Origin: Anaeramoeba flamelloides
Taxonomy: Eukaryota > Metamonada > Anaeramoebidae
Length of the DNA stretch: 64,000 bases
Assembly: GCA_027625915.1 (NCBI GenBank)
Contig: JANTQA010000016.1
Location: 4,120,525-4,184,524, forward strand
Reading direction: 5' to 3'
Every line of letters begins with the position of its first letter. Position 1 is the first letter of the stretch. Below, in pieces: positions 12,450 to 24,009 of this stretch. The notes below the pieces were generated by a model, which was not told where the DNA came from, searched no databases, and saw nothing but the letters and a program-made list of their open reading frames with translations. The position numbers and the translations under genes were made by a program.

Positions 12450-13035
12450 TATATTTTATTCTGAAATAAGATTGGTCATAAGATTTTTAATAGTCTCAGA
12501 AATCATGTTAACAGTATCATTTACCCCCAATTGCAGCAAACTTTCCTTAAAAACCTATCTATATTGAGGCTAACCCCTTAACTTTGAATAAAGTATTTTA
12601 GAGGTTTAAATCTAAAGAAATGATGTACAATGAGTAAATATTTGAAATATTATTTGTCCCAACAGTTTGAGAAAGAGAACTTATCAAATTTAATTGAAGA
12701 GAAATTTATATAAAAACAAAAATTTTTATTAGCTCTGCTATAATTATAAAAATAAATTAACTGTTGTTGAGACGAGAAACTTACCGATTGTATTTGTTAC
12801 TTATCAAATTTAATGGAACACTTGATAGTTTATTAATTTTACTTGTCGAAAAAACTAAAAATTATTTGCAAAAATCTTTTAACAATCTGTTGATTTCTTA
12901 ATCTTTTTTTGAATTGTTTTGTAATGAATTGAAGGCAGTGTTGTTTATAAGACAAATTTACAAAATTAATATACCTAAAAAAACAAAAGTTTATTTTTTA
13001 CCATTCATCTTACAAAGAAAAAACTGTTAAAATAA

Positions 13036-16000
13036 ATGGAAGAACCACTCGAAAGCAAAAAATCTGATAAACCCAAGGACAAAAAGAACCTTGTGTTCTT
13101 GTTTTTTATTTGTTTAGGACTCAGCCATATGTTGGGATATAATTGCTTTGTGACTGCATATGATTATTTTAAACCAAATTTGGAAAGTGTTTCCAAGAAT
13201 TTTGAATTCTGGTTCAATACAATTTTCAATTGCACAACCGTTCTTGCGCTCTTGTTTGATCTCATGATCTCAACAATCGTGAAAAAACGAAGAAAAAAAG
13301 CGGGGAAAAATCAGACAACAAAGAAATTGAGATTTACTTCTCGCATAATTGTTGGATTTATTATATACATTGTATCTATGGCGACGCCTCCAATAATTAT
13401 TGAATATTTCCCTCCAAAGCTTGCGTTTGCTCTCATTTTGATTGAGGTTACTTTGGTTGGCTGTTCTACTGGTTTGTTTTTTTTACCCTTACCAGTTTTT
13501 TTTTTTATTTGGTTCTGTGTTTAACTTTGATGCAAACAAAACTTGATTTCTCAAAATTATTTTTTTTGTTGAGAATTCTTCCAAACGTTGAATAAGATCC
13601 CCTTCATTTTTCTGAACTCTCTTTTTTTCATTGAAAGTTGATGTTTTTGACAAACATTTTGAAATCCGAAAAACAAATTAGATCTTTAAATTTTCCTCAA
13701 TAATTATTCGATTTCAAGTGAAAAAATCTTAGTATATGAGTAAACGCTATTTACAACAAATTTTACAATTACACTGTTGAGTATTTCAAAAAGTTTTGAC
13801 AAAAAAGTATTACTGGTTTTTGAATTCTAAATGGGAAAAAATTTTCACTTCATTTTCAATTTCCTTTTTCTTCGATAAATAGAGTTTTCAAAGAAGTAGG
13901 TAGTAACTTGTGGCTTCGATCTCAATTTGAAAAAGGAAATTGAAAATGAAGTGAAATTTTTTTCCATTTACAGTGGTGTAACTAACCCGTGTTTTTTATT
14001 TTAACCCATTACTAAAATTTAACCCATGCAAAAAATATTGGCTGACTCTAGAAATAAAAGAAACAAATCAATGGGATGAAAACAGTATATAAACAAAAAA
14101 TTGGGTTCTTTAAATAAATTTTAAAAAAGAATTATGAAGATACTGGAAGATTAAAATGTAATTTTATTACAAAAAAATGAGCAAAATTTCATTTTTTGAA
14201 TTTTGATAAAAAAATCATTTAATCTTTCAAATTTTGTAAATATTGACGAAATTTTTGAAACAAAAGCATTTAATACAATTGAGCCATTTCGGTTAATCAA
14301 AGATCTAACCTCTAAAGTCAATTTGGATCTGAACCAAGAATCTATAAGTGTCTTTCTGGTCTTCCAATCCCAAGTCTGAAAAAAAAACATAGTTAAATTT
14401 TAGTAATGGGTTAAAGGTTGTCTGAACAGGTTATTTACACCACTGTATAATTCAAATATCAGTATTTGGAACAATTTCAGGAGACACAGTCCAGAGTGGC
14501 CATAAAAACCGTTTAAAGATAAAAAATGAGGGTTTCCAATGAAATCCGTGCTTTTTTTTTTTTTTTTTTATTGTTCCAATAGAACATCCAATTTAACAAT
14601 CCAATAGTATACCTAAGTTCAAATCAATTTTGAAAGTAAACCCCTTGATATTATCACAATTCAAAATCTTGTTAGGGATTATTTTCATGTCCGGTATTTT
14701 TTTCACTACTTTATATAAAATTTTCTATCAAAAATTAACTCTATTTTTTGAGATAAATTTTCTAATTTGATCCTTTATTTTTAGATTTTCCTTTTAAATA
14801 GCAGAACTTTAAGTAACCAGCACCATATTTACTTATTGTTTTTTGTTGGTTTCTTTGATCATTTAAAGTATAAGTCTTCTTTAAAAAAGAAACACTGGTT
14901 TTGATTCGAAGCATGGGTTACCAAGTTTTCACGGGTTAGTGTAATAATAATACAATTTCCTTATCTCAAATCCGAAATTTTCCTTGAAAAGGTTCGAAAA
15001 TCAAAACCCACTTATTTCTCTTATTTTACACCCCCATTTTAGAATATTCTCACGTTGAGGAAAATGTTATAGATATACTTGGATATAAAGTAGAAAATAA
15101 GGTCAGCAAGAGGTAAACAAAATTCATTTTAAAATTTATATTATTTTCGTCTTCATTTGGAATTCTTTTCTGAATGTTGTTATTTACATCATTAGTATGA
15201 AAAAATAAAATTGTAAAAATTAAAGTTAGATAAAACTAGTACTTTAACTAACATTTCATCCTTTGTAATAAAGTTTATTCACGGTATAATCAACACCCCA
15301 GAACTTCAATTTTTTGAGAATATTGTATTTATTGTTGTTAAACATTACCACCTTTTTTAAAAGTATCAAGCCAAGAAAAAAAAAGATGTTTTTTCAGGTA
15401 AAAAATTCCAAATAAATGGAAAATGAATTTTAGTTTAATTCAACTTGGAAATATTTACTTTGATAGATAATAACTAATATTTTTAAAAATGCTGTATTCA
15501 TCTAATAAAACTGAAATATAGAAAAAAAAAATCATCAATGATGTTATTCTTTGTCTTGGTTTTCCAGAATTTAAAAGAATAGAGCAAAATCTATGAATTT
15601 TACTCTATTCTTTTAAATACTGGAAAACCTAACTGCGTTTTTTTTTTTTTTTTTACTTTTTGGAATAAACCGAAATCTTCTTTAATTTTCGGTTTATTTC
15701 AAAAACGAAAAAAAAAAAAAAACGAACCAAAGTGTCAGTCAAGTGTCGTAGAGTGCCGTCAAGTGCCTAGGTTTTCCAGAATTCAAAAGAATTGAGTAAA
15801 ATCTTTGATTCAACTCAATTCTTTTAAATTCTGGGAAATCTAACTGCGTTTTTTTTTAATTAAGAAATAAACAGAAAATTTGAAAAATTTTCTATTAATT
15901 TCTAAAATTAAAAAAATCCTAACGGCACTTTTTGTGAGGTTTTCTGTTTTATATGTTAAGTGTTCTAGGTTTTTTTTTGAGGTTTTATATTTTATTTCGA

Positions 16001-19000
16001 AAATCTATTGATTTTCTAAATAAATAGAAAACTCAAGAAAACCTAACGAAAATCTATTAATTTTACAAATAAACAAAAAAATCAAGAAAACCTAACGGCG
16101 CTTTCCAGAATTTTAAAGAATAGAGAAAAATCAAAGATTTTACTCAATTCTTTTGAATCCCCAAAAAGCTAACGGATTTTTTTTTTTACTTTTAGAAATT
16201 AAAAGAAATTTTTTGAAATTTTCTGTTTATTACAAAAATTAAAAAAAAACGAATGAAAGTGTCCGTCAATTGCCTATGCTTTCCAGAATTCAAAAGAATA
16301 GAGAAAAATTAAAGATTTTACTCAATTCTTTTAAATTCTAAAAAAGCCTAACGAAAGTGTCCGTCAAGTGCCTAACTTTTCTTGAGGTTTTCTGTTTTAT
16401 TAGTTAAGTGTTCTAGGTTTTTTTTACTTTTTGAAATAAACCGAAAATTTATTAAAATTTTCTGTTTATTTCAAAAATTAAAAAAAAACTAGCGAAAATC
16501 TATTGATTTTCCCAATAAACAGAAAACTCAAGAAAAGCTAACGGCGGTTTTTTTTTACTTTTTGAAATAAACCGAAAATTTATTCAATTTTCAGTTTATT
16601 TCAAAAATTAAAAAAAACCTAACGAAAGTGTCCTAGGTTTTCCAGGATTTAAAAGAATTGAGTAAAATCAAAGATTTTTCTCCATTCTTTTAAATTCTGG
16701 AAAACCTAACGGAAAATCAAAAAAAAAATTATTTTTTCAATTTAAATCAATAAATAATTCTTTAAATTGTCAAAATAATTGATTCCCATTTAAAAGATAT
16801 TTATTAAATTTAAAATTCTTTTGAATGATAATAAAATAACCTCTTAAGGGATTAGCATCCCCATATATTCCTCTATAATTAAAGTTTGGTATAATTTAAA
16901 GTAAATCATATTAGTTCTACATGACTCAAATAGTTTCTGTGACTCTAAAAAATCTATTATAAATCTTATTGCTCAATAAATTATTACATTTTTTATTAAG
17001 GATCACAATACAATTTTTCATTTTGGAATTCTTTTTTTAATTCCTTTTCCAAATCTCAAAATAAGAAATCAAAATCATAGTATTTTTCTATTTAATAAGC
17101 AACATTTCTAACCTCCAAAAGTTAACTCTTTTTTCATTTTTTCAATTTCATGATTTACTCAATAATTATTAGCATAAAAACCCAAAGATTGATGATTTTA
17201 GTTTTTTTGCCCCGAAAATAAACTCAATTCCAAAAATTGTTACTCAACATTAAATAATAAATTACAAATAAAATTATATTCTTGAGTATTCAATAACAAC
17301 TAATTATTAACTCTTATTAATAATTCACTTTTAAATTATTATACGCCAAAATTAAAGCCTGATATTTTAAAAAATATAAAAAAAAATAAAGTCAAAACCT
17401 AAAAAAAAATGAATCATAATTTTTGAAATGAATTCACCAATTTTTTATTTTTTTACTTTCACTGAAAATATTTTAACAAGAATATTTTTTGCTAAATAAT
17501 TATATTCATTTGAAAAGACATTATATATTCTTAAATTTCTTAAGATTTATTTGGTATTTTCGAAATATTTTTTTTTTTTACACATAATCTTTTGCAAAAA
17601 AAAAAAAGAAAAAAAAAAAAAAAAATAAAAAAAATTGAAATTTAAAAAAAAAGAAAACCAAATTCGAAAAAAAAAGAAAAAAAAAGAAAATTTTAAAAAA
17701 GCAAAAATTTGAACCAAATAAGAAAAAATGATTATGATCCAAAAATTGGAAAATTACTTTTGATAAGAATATGAGAATAAAATTCTATAAAACCACTTTC
17801 AATACCATTATAAAGTGTGTCAAAAACTTTGAAAAATAGTTTACATTCGGCATACAATAACATTTTTTCATGTTCTGGATAATCCTTAAATAAATTTTTG
17901 CAAAGTGAAATGAAAATTTTATTCAATTTATTTTTCAACAAATATTCTAATTTGACAAACAGCTTCACTGAAAAAAAAGAATTACCCCAAACATACATCT
18001 ATTTTTTAAAAAGGCGGTATAAAAGGTTTTCAAATGTATTGCAAAATGCGTGACTCTCTTTTTTTAAGCCATTTGGATAAAACTTTTTGAAAACTTTTAG
18101 TATTCACTTTTTGAAAACAGCTCTAATTATTTACTTATTTATTTTTTTTTTTTAATTTGAATATAAAACAAATTTGAATTAAAAATCGGTTAATTATCAT
18201 ATAATACTATCTAATGGCTACTCCAACTTAAACGAATAGGTATTGTCCAGGGTGGCATTTTTGGATTTGCGTCATTGTTTGAGCCAAAGTATACAACCGC
18301 TTTAATGATTGGACAGGGTGTTGCAGGTGCTCTAATATCGTATCTTAGAGTAATTACAAAAATATCAACAAAGCAGACACCATCTGGTATCCGGACATCA
18401 GCGATCTCATATTTTGAAACAAGCTCGGCTATTGTTCTTTTTGTGATTTTTGGATATTATGTTCTTTTACGGGCAAAATTTACAAAATATTATATCAACA
18501 AATATTATACTAGCCACTATAAGGAAGCACACAATTTAGAAATCAATAAAGAACCTTCATCGGAACGAGAAGAGGGCATATCCAGCAATTACGACAATGA
18601 TGAAGATAAGTATTTACTCCACGATGATAGCATCGACAACGAGGCAGTGGAAAAAGAAGTCAAAATTTTACCATTATTGAAAAAAACATTTCCCTATGGT
18701 ATTTCCGTTTTTACAGTTTTTACAATTACTCTTGCTATATTCCCCTCAGTGATCGTTGAGATCCCCTCAAACTCAAATTATTTAAACAAAACGGGCTGGT
18801 TTGCTGTAATTTTAATAACATTGTTTAATACCGGTGATTTAATTGGGCGATCACTTCCCGAGTGGTTCCCTAACTTTTTATCAACTAAATTTATTATTTG
18901 CGTTGTGTTTTTGAGATTAATCTTTTGTGTTTTATTTGTGTTATGTGTGAAAAAAACCATCTTTTCAGATGCAGCCGCAATCATATTCATGATAATATTT

Positions 19001-19442
19001 GCCATCACAAATGGTTATCCTTCAACAGTTGTAATGATGAGAGGCCCATTTGATAAAAAAATCGAAGAACACGAGAGAGATACAGTTGCAATGATATTAG
19101 TAATATTACATTTTTTTTTTTTTTTAATTTTTTTTTTTTTTTTACCTTTTCTTTCCTTTTCCTCTTTTTCTTGTTTTTCTTTCCTTCTTTTTCATCTCAG
19201 AATCAGAAGATGAGGAAGAACTTTCTTTTCTTTTCTTTCTTTTCTTCTTCTTTTTTTTTTTTTTTTTTTGTCCTCTCTTTTCTTGTCTCCTTCGTTTGTG
19301 TTAATTATCATCAAAATTTTATATATTGTTACTATTTTGTTTAATTGTTCTTTGAATTTTATAGACGTTATATTTGCAAAGTGGGCTTTTTTTTGGATCA
19401 GTTGCTAGTTGGATTTTTATCCCAATTATTGGAAAAAATTAA
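13036..19442 (+). CDS. Equilibrative nucleoside transporter (ENT/SLC29 family), 3 exons
   Basis: Exons 13036-13471, 18240-19099 and 19365-19442 encode 457 residues, the usual ENT length. The protein should carry nucleosides or nucleobases across a membrane by facilitated diffusion. Eleven hydrophobic segments can be placed. The TM4-5 signature is GIVQGGIFGFASL followed by YTTALMIGQGVAG (residues ~146-175). The TM8 motif is FNTGDLIGRSLPEWF, the TM10 part is ITNGYPSTVVMMRGP, and the last helix is LYLQSGLFFGSVASW. A charged loop sits between TM6 and TM7. Intron 1 (13472-18239, 4768 bp, GTTTGT...TAG, phase 1) splits the Gly codon just before IVQGG. Intron 2 (19100-19364, GTAATA...TAG, phase 0) is 265 bp. 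Both joins restore family motifs exactly. The start ATG has no competing upstream ATG in frame. Substrate specificity cannot be told. Confidence 0.93.
13811..14464. repeat. Foldback element, copy A, interrupted by a MITE
   Basis: Long inverted ends begin TACTGGTTTTTGAATTCTAA and continue into AAAATTTTCACTTCATTTTC, which recurs as its complement around 13930-13970. A second copy at 45767-45946 has the same ends and order. In the present copy the right arm is split by the element 13971-14445, after which the arm resumes with TATAATTCAAATATC. It is non-coding. Confidence 0.75.
13971..14445. repeat. MITE-like element with CAGTGGTGTAA ends, TA target duplication
   Basis: 475 bp bounded by CAGTGGTGTAACTAACC and the complement of TTATTTACACCACTG, with TA on each side. 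The uninterrupted copy of the host foldback at 45767-45946 reads CATTTATAATTC across the same point, with a single TA where this copy has two. The insertion boundaries and the TA duplication are therefore well supported. The ends (CAGTG...) resemble Tc1/mariner termini. A short minus-strand frame inside shows no transposase motif. Confidence 0.85.
14574..14890. repeat. Dispersed repeat R, copy 1
   Basis: This block matches 45283-45630 over most of its length; shared runs include AAATCAATTTTG, GATAAATTTTCT and TTTGATCCTTTATTTTT. Inside it, about 14656-14720, lies a sequence resembling one end of the CCCGG-type element at 52295-52789, including TTTTCATGTCCGGTATTTTT. This suggests a partial copy or a shared end. 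No ORF. Confidence 0.55.
14940..16712 (+). repeat. Hairpin-array element, copy A1 (array core 15555-16712)
   Basis: The core is a run of palindromes. Type A has TTTTCCAGAATT...AAAAGAAT and its complement; units lie at about 15558-15629, 15770-15838, 16100-16168, 16278-16349 and 16636-16708. Type B has GAAATAAACCGAAAAT and its complement (about 15650-15720, 16422-16492, 16551-16617). Type C has GAGGTTTTCTGTTTTAT...AAAACTCAAG. Units are joined by CCTAACG or CCTAGG and by 10 bp units of the AGTGCCGTCA kind (15731-15770). The 500 bp before the core also matches the sequence upstream of the array at 55.6 kb (shared TATAAAGTAGAAA). It lies in the transporter's first intron. Confidence 0.8.
16844..17350 (-). 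repeat. TTAA-end element, right-end fragment in reverse
   Basis: It begins TTAAGGGATTAGCATCC and follows the complement of the right half of the 53444-54199 copy for about 400-500 bp. Matching blocks include ATAATTAAAGT, TAGTTTCTGTG and AATAAATTATTACATTTTT. The inner boundary is vague and the other end is missing, so this is a truncated copy. Confidence 0.65.
17560..17720. repeat. A-rich low-complexity tract
   Basis: This is nearly pure A with scattered G and T. It is followed by a short block, AAAAAATGATTATGATCCAA, that recurs in similar form after A-rich tracts at 49130-49200 and 51040-51110. The shared block suggests a dispersed repeat with an A-rich arm rather than random drift. Confidence 0.4.
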
Positions 19443-21235
19443 CTCAAAAAAAAAATCAATTTTTTTCTATATCTTAAATGATTTTTACTTATTATATTTT
19501 AATTAATTATTTTAACCCTGTATTAAAAATATTTTTTATTCTTTGTATTGATTGTTTTTCAACAAAACAATTGAATTTATTTATCTTTTTAATAAACAAA
19601 AATTCTAAATTTATATATAATCATTATTTATCATTATTAATAAATTTGAGAATTTAGAAAAATTAGTCTAAAATAATATTTTTATTTTTTTTTATTTTTA
19701 TTAACTATTGAGTAAAAAAATACATCTCATAACATTCTTTAGGCGGTCACCGAACTCTGAAAATGCACTTTTTTTTATTATCTGGGAATTATATTAATAA
19801 TAAATATTGAGAGTGTTTTTTATTTTTCGAGAATAGGTATATATCATTCTTGGCACTATTGACTCATTTCATAAAGAAATTACCATTCCTACCATTGGAA
19901 AATATCACCACCCATTAACTATCAACATCGAATAAACTTGTTGATAAATCAGAATTAGGCTAAAAAGTTGAATTAAAAAAATATTTTTTCAAGTTTCAAT
20001 TTTTTTTCAAAATAAATTGGGTTTTCTGAAAACAAACACCAACAAAACCTTTTACTTGAAAATGGACATCAAAATTTTCACACAATCAATGGATTGTACC
20101 AGAATTTCTTTTTAAACTTTTTCAACAAAAATAAAAGCAATGTATTCTTGGATTATTAAGGTTAAAATCAGTTTTCTATTAAAATCATTTTCGTTCGTTG
20201 AACCTAAATATTTTGTGATTTCGTATCAAAAATCAACTTTATCAATTGTTCCCTTAACTACATTACCGGTCTATAATCATGCAAGTGTTAGGGATCAACA
20301 TATATAAGAAATGATATACAGTGAATCACCCCAAAGAAAAATGTTTATGTTTTTTAAATAAAGGATTCTTATCCCTTGGTCTACCTTCTCAACAAACCTC
20401 ATTATTTGGTGTTAGATAATCAACAGTTTTATATTGATTGTTTTTTTTTTACTTAAGATTTTTGTTCTTTATATGTCTTTTTACGTTTGGTTTGTTTACC
20501 ATTTATTATGTTTTTTTTTTTTTTTAGATTTTTGCTTATTTTTTAGATATGCGAAAAAATTTTAAATTAATAAAAATAATTTCATCCTAAAATGTTTCAA
20601 AAGAGTTCAATTTGAGACATTTTTTATTCAACCCCTGAGAAACACCTTGTTGAATTTTTGATCTAAGAGTTAAATTTTTAAACATTTACTACAAATATTT
20701 TTTCATTCTACTAAAAAAATTTAATCTGAATAAATAAAATTATAATTTTCTAGAGTGTTAAAAAAAAACAAGATAAAGAATGAAAACAAAATTAAAATGA
20801 TAATCATTCAAATTCAATAGAGACATTCCCAAACAAACTTTCATGTTAACTAACCAACAAAACTAAATTAATCAAACTTATTGCAATGTGGTTTTAGGTT
20901 CAATTAATTAAATGGTAGTATTAATTAATATTTAATATTTGTTATCAATCTTTATTCATGCCAGCTTTTTTGAATTTCATTTTATTTTGTTTTTTGTTTT
21001 TGTAACAAATTTTATTTTTAATTCTCCAACCTAAAACAAATTTCTTATTTTTCTTTTCGTCTCTGCGATGTATCTTGCCCTTTTAATTAAAGAAAAGATA
21101 TCTTTTCATTGATAATATTATTAAAGTTATAATGATGATAAAAAGATCTACATAATGTTTAATTGGAATGACAAAAGTTTGTTCTTTATTTTTGCTATAC
21201 TATCTCTTATATCTAATAAATTCAATAATAATTAC

Positions 21236-21301
<66 letters not shown>
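21236..21301. repeat. AAT trinucleotide microsatellite
   Basis: About 22 uninterrupted units of ATA/AAT lie in non-coding sequence. The same trinucleotide occurs in the coding region of the left-edge gene (about 863-895), where it encodes Asn. Confidence 0.95.
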
Positions 21302-21762
21302 CATGAGTTGAATGATTATCAAATTTTAAAGTTAGTTTGTAAAATTAGACCCAAAAACAACAAAATATTTTCTTTACTTTAAAATTTTTGAATAATTTTT
21401 TTCTAAAAACAGAGTTTAATTTAATTCCTATAAATATTAAATTAAGAGTTCTAGAACTCTGAATTTATGTTTTAAGGAAAAATAATTTCTTCTAAAAATT
21501 TCAAAATGGTACTTTATATATATAAATATAGAAAAACCAAATTTTCATTTTATAATAAAAAAAATTTTATAAATTTAGATTTTTTAAATTTATGAAAAAA
21601 AAATGTTTTTATGTGAAAATGTGATTTAATTCTTAGATAAATGCTCGATAAATTTTTTTTCATTGTATTAATTGTATAATTTGGTAATTATTTAAAGATA
21701 TATATATATATATATATTGATTGTTCTAAAAATTTTGGTTTTATTTTTTTTTATAAACCCTA

Positions 21763-22288
21763 TTCCAAAAATTTGGACACACCCAAAATCAAAAATAAGT
21801 AAAATAAAACTCGATATATAATATTTTTCCAAACGTAAGATAAAACCACATTTAAGTTACCCAGTATTAATGTTTTAATAAGTAATCATTTTCATCCAAA
21901 TAAAAGAAAAAAAATATAAAACTCAAAAATAAAAATTCTCTCTTTGTCCAAAATAATGATAGGAGCCAAACAAAAAATGTATTGATGAATATGTTAAAAT
22001 TCTTGAACAATTGTTGATCGATGAAATGTTAAGATACCATGGTCAAATTGTATGTGGTTTTCGAATTTAACAAACCCAATACTAAACCTTCTATCAATCA
22101 TTGTCTAAAAATTTCCAGATCTAAAGAAACAGATTATATAACTATAGAAAAAAAAACGAAATGAAAACAAAAACAAAAAAGACAAAAAATGAAATAGTTT
22201 GTAAAATAAAAATTAAAACCAAATTGGATGTAAAGTGGAGTATTGTTATACTTTCAACAGTTTAAAATGTGTCCAAAATTTTGGAATT
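21763..22288. repeat. MITE-like element with GGACACA inverted ends
   Basis: The left end reads TATTCCAAAAATTTGGACAC. The right end reads GTGTCCAAAATTTTGGAAT, its near complement, about 500 bp away. No ORF inside. The exact edges and target duplication are not clear beyond a TA on the left. A related sequence (CCCCAATTTTTGGAATTGAG) occurs near 39302. Confidence 0.55.
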
Positions 22289-24009
22289 TAGTTTAAATAA
22301 ATAAAATAAGGAATATGGCTAAAAAATTAATTATGGTTTGGTACATTCAGTCAGAGTTAATGAAACTTTATTTTTTTTTTTAAATATTATTTAAAATTTA
22401 TATTTTAATAAATATTAAATTTCAAAAAATCTTCTAAAATATGAAACTTCATTGTAATACAAAACAATTATTCACATTTTTCTCAAATTCATTATTTAAT
22501 AGAATTAAAAAGAACAAAATTAAAAATTTCCTTTTCCTTTTTTTGAACTTTTTGAAAGTGGATGTTACCTAATTCAAGAAAAATAAAGCATTTTGGTAAT
22601 TTCCATCAAATATTAGTTTGAAAATTTTCAATAAAACTTTAATTCAAAATTTTAAAGTTTTTACAATGATTTTTGTTTTTTGAGAAATTCAGAATTACAT
22701 TTTAATTTTTGTAAAATGATATTATACCAGACAAAAAAATAAATTGGATTATTATTAAAAATCACTAAATGAGGAACAATAATCCTGGATATTTAAAATG
22801 TCTTAAGAATCGTCCTTGATTAAAAGTTTCGGTTAAGTTTTCCTTTGTTTGGAAAAAAATTGTCATTTTTGTTAAGAGACGAATGTTTGGGTGATTTTCT
22901 TATCTTAAAGGGGTTGACCAATAAAGTGGGGTCTTTTTTTAAAGTAAAAGCAAGTTATTCTCTCATTTTCGTTATTTTTTGTTTCTTCATTTAGGAATAA
23001 TTCCTTTTATCTTTGAAATATTTCAAAACTAAATTAATATTTAAAGGGGTGTACTGTTATAGCTGTTGTTGGTTATGAGTTTTGGAGATCATTTTTATTC
23101 TATCTCTTTGAAAATTTATTTCCTTTGGATTTTTTCATTTGTCAAAAAAATACTCTTGATTTTGAAAAAGTTTTTAATTTGGCAAATATATTTAAAAATT
23201 GAATTTTAGTTAAATAATAGAATCAAAATGATATCTACTTTGGTGAAAATATCTTCGTCTATAAAAATCAATTATTTTGGATATTTACGAATAAAAATAT
23301 TGAATGATTTTGGGATTTGCGGCTTGGATTATTTTTTACTATAAAACGCCATTCATTAATATTTTTGAAGAACTGATAGATCTGCCATTTTTATTCTTAA
23401 AATTTTAATAGTATTTTGGATAAAAATAATCAAATAGAAAATTGTATCAAAAATGATTCATTAATAAAGAATTTCCAAAAAATTCGAGGTCTGTAAATTA
23501 GAATTAAGTTGAATAAATATCTTTTAAAAAACTTTTGAAAGCTTTTTTGGAAATAGTTAAATATAAAACTCCCTTCAAAATTTTTCCACATAATTCAATT
23601 TTTTGTCTATAAAAAATTATTAAATTGGGGTTTAACATTTCAATCTTGAATTAGTTTTTTGATCTTATAATTTTTAAATAAATTTGCTCCATCTTGAGAA
23701 AATTAATTAAACGAGAGAATAGAGTAATTCAAAATAATAAAAAATTAAAATGTATTTTTTAACGATTAATTAATCTGAGTGAAAATTATTTAATATTCCC
23801 CAAAAGTTCAAATTTGTAAAAAAAAAAAAAAAAAAGTTAAATAATTCAAAATGTTCTTTTATAATATTTATTTATATTTAATTTTTCTTCTGTTTCTTAT
23901 TGATTTTGACAGAAAAATATATTGATTTAGGATTTGATTTAATTACTAGAAAAAGTATTGTGAACAAGGAAAAAAAAAAATTTAGAAATATATAAAATGA
24001 TCAAAATAC

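Larger units (their letters stand above)
10963..12581 (+). repeat. TTAA-end element, copy 1, enlarged by nested insertions
   Basis: The left end (TTAAAGGATAAACGTCTACC) and right end (GAGGCTAACCCCTTAA) match the ends of the whole 756 bp copy at 53444-54199. Several internal blocks match too, for example the GATTAGTAAAAGTAT region and the AAATATTGGAAATAT region. This copy is about twice as long because two other inverted-repeat elements (11595-11817 and 11989-12449) lie inside it. A further unmatched stretch, around 11125-11350, may be a third insertion. No coding capacity. It is probably a non-autonomous DNA transposon relic. Confidence 0.7.
8274..13035. other. Intergenic region, no gene seen, contains a composite repeat
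   Basis: 4.8 kb lie between two genes on the same strand. Frames here are short and lack any family resemblance. Up to about 10.9 kb it is A/T-rich sequence with no structure I can name, apart from AAAGTGGGG near 9906 and CCCCACTTT near 10457, which face each other. The block 10963-12581 is a nested repeat, listed separately. The last 450 bp before 13036 should carry the transporter promoter. Confidence 0.6.
13472..18239 (+). other. Giant first intron of the nucleoside transporter gene
   Basis: This 4768 bp intron is about 18 times longer than the gene's second intron. The donor G|GTTTGT is the same hexamer used by CCT5 intron 2; the acceptor is GAATAG|GT. It holds, in order, a foldback element with a MITE inside it (13811-14464), a dispersed repeat (14574-14890), a hairpin-array element (about 14940-16712), part of a TTAA-end element (16844-~17350) and an A-rich tract (17560-17720). 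No separate gene is evident inside. A minus-strand frame at 17732-17998 (starting MYVWGNSFF) lacks support as a gene. Confidence 0.85.
19443..24009. other. Convergent intergenic region, no gene seen
   Basis: 4.6 kb lie between the 3' ends of the transporter and CCT5. The region is A/T-rich. It holds an AAT microsatellite (21236-21301), an inverted-end element (21763-22288) and TA repeats at 21699-21718. The Asn-rich frame across the AAT repeat is a by-product of the repeat. No coding frame of credible composition was found. Confidence 0.6.

Noticed and set aside
14151-14390. Minus-strand frame inside the CAGTGGTGTAA element as a transposase remnant
   Set aside because: Too short and without DDD/DDE or helix-turn-helix features; the element is better treated as non-autonomous.
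15555-16712. CRISPR array
   Set aside because: Units are self-complementary palindromes of different types with no constant-length unique spacers, and the genome is eukaryotic.
17732-17998. Minus-strand frame MYVWGNSFF... in the transporter intron
   Set aside because: No domain, lies inside an intron beside an A-rich repeat, and the related blocks at 49 and 51 kb are not coding.
21155-21382. Asn-rich small protein across the AAT repeat
   Set aside because: The frame is created by the microsatellite, and flanking residues show nothing protein-like.
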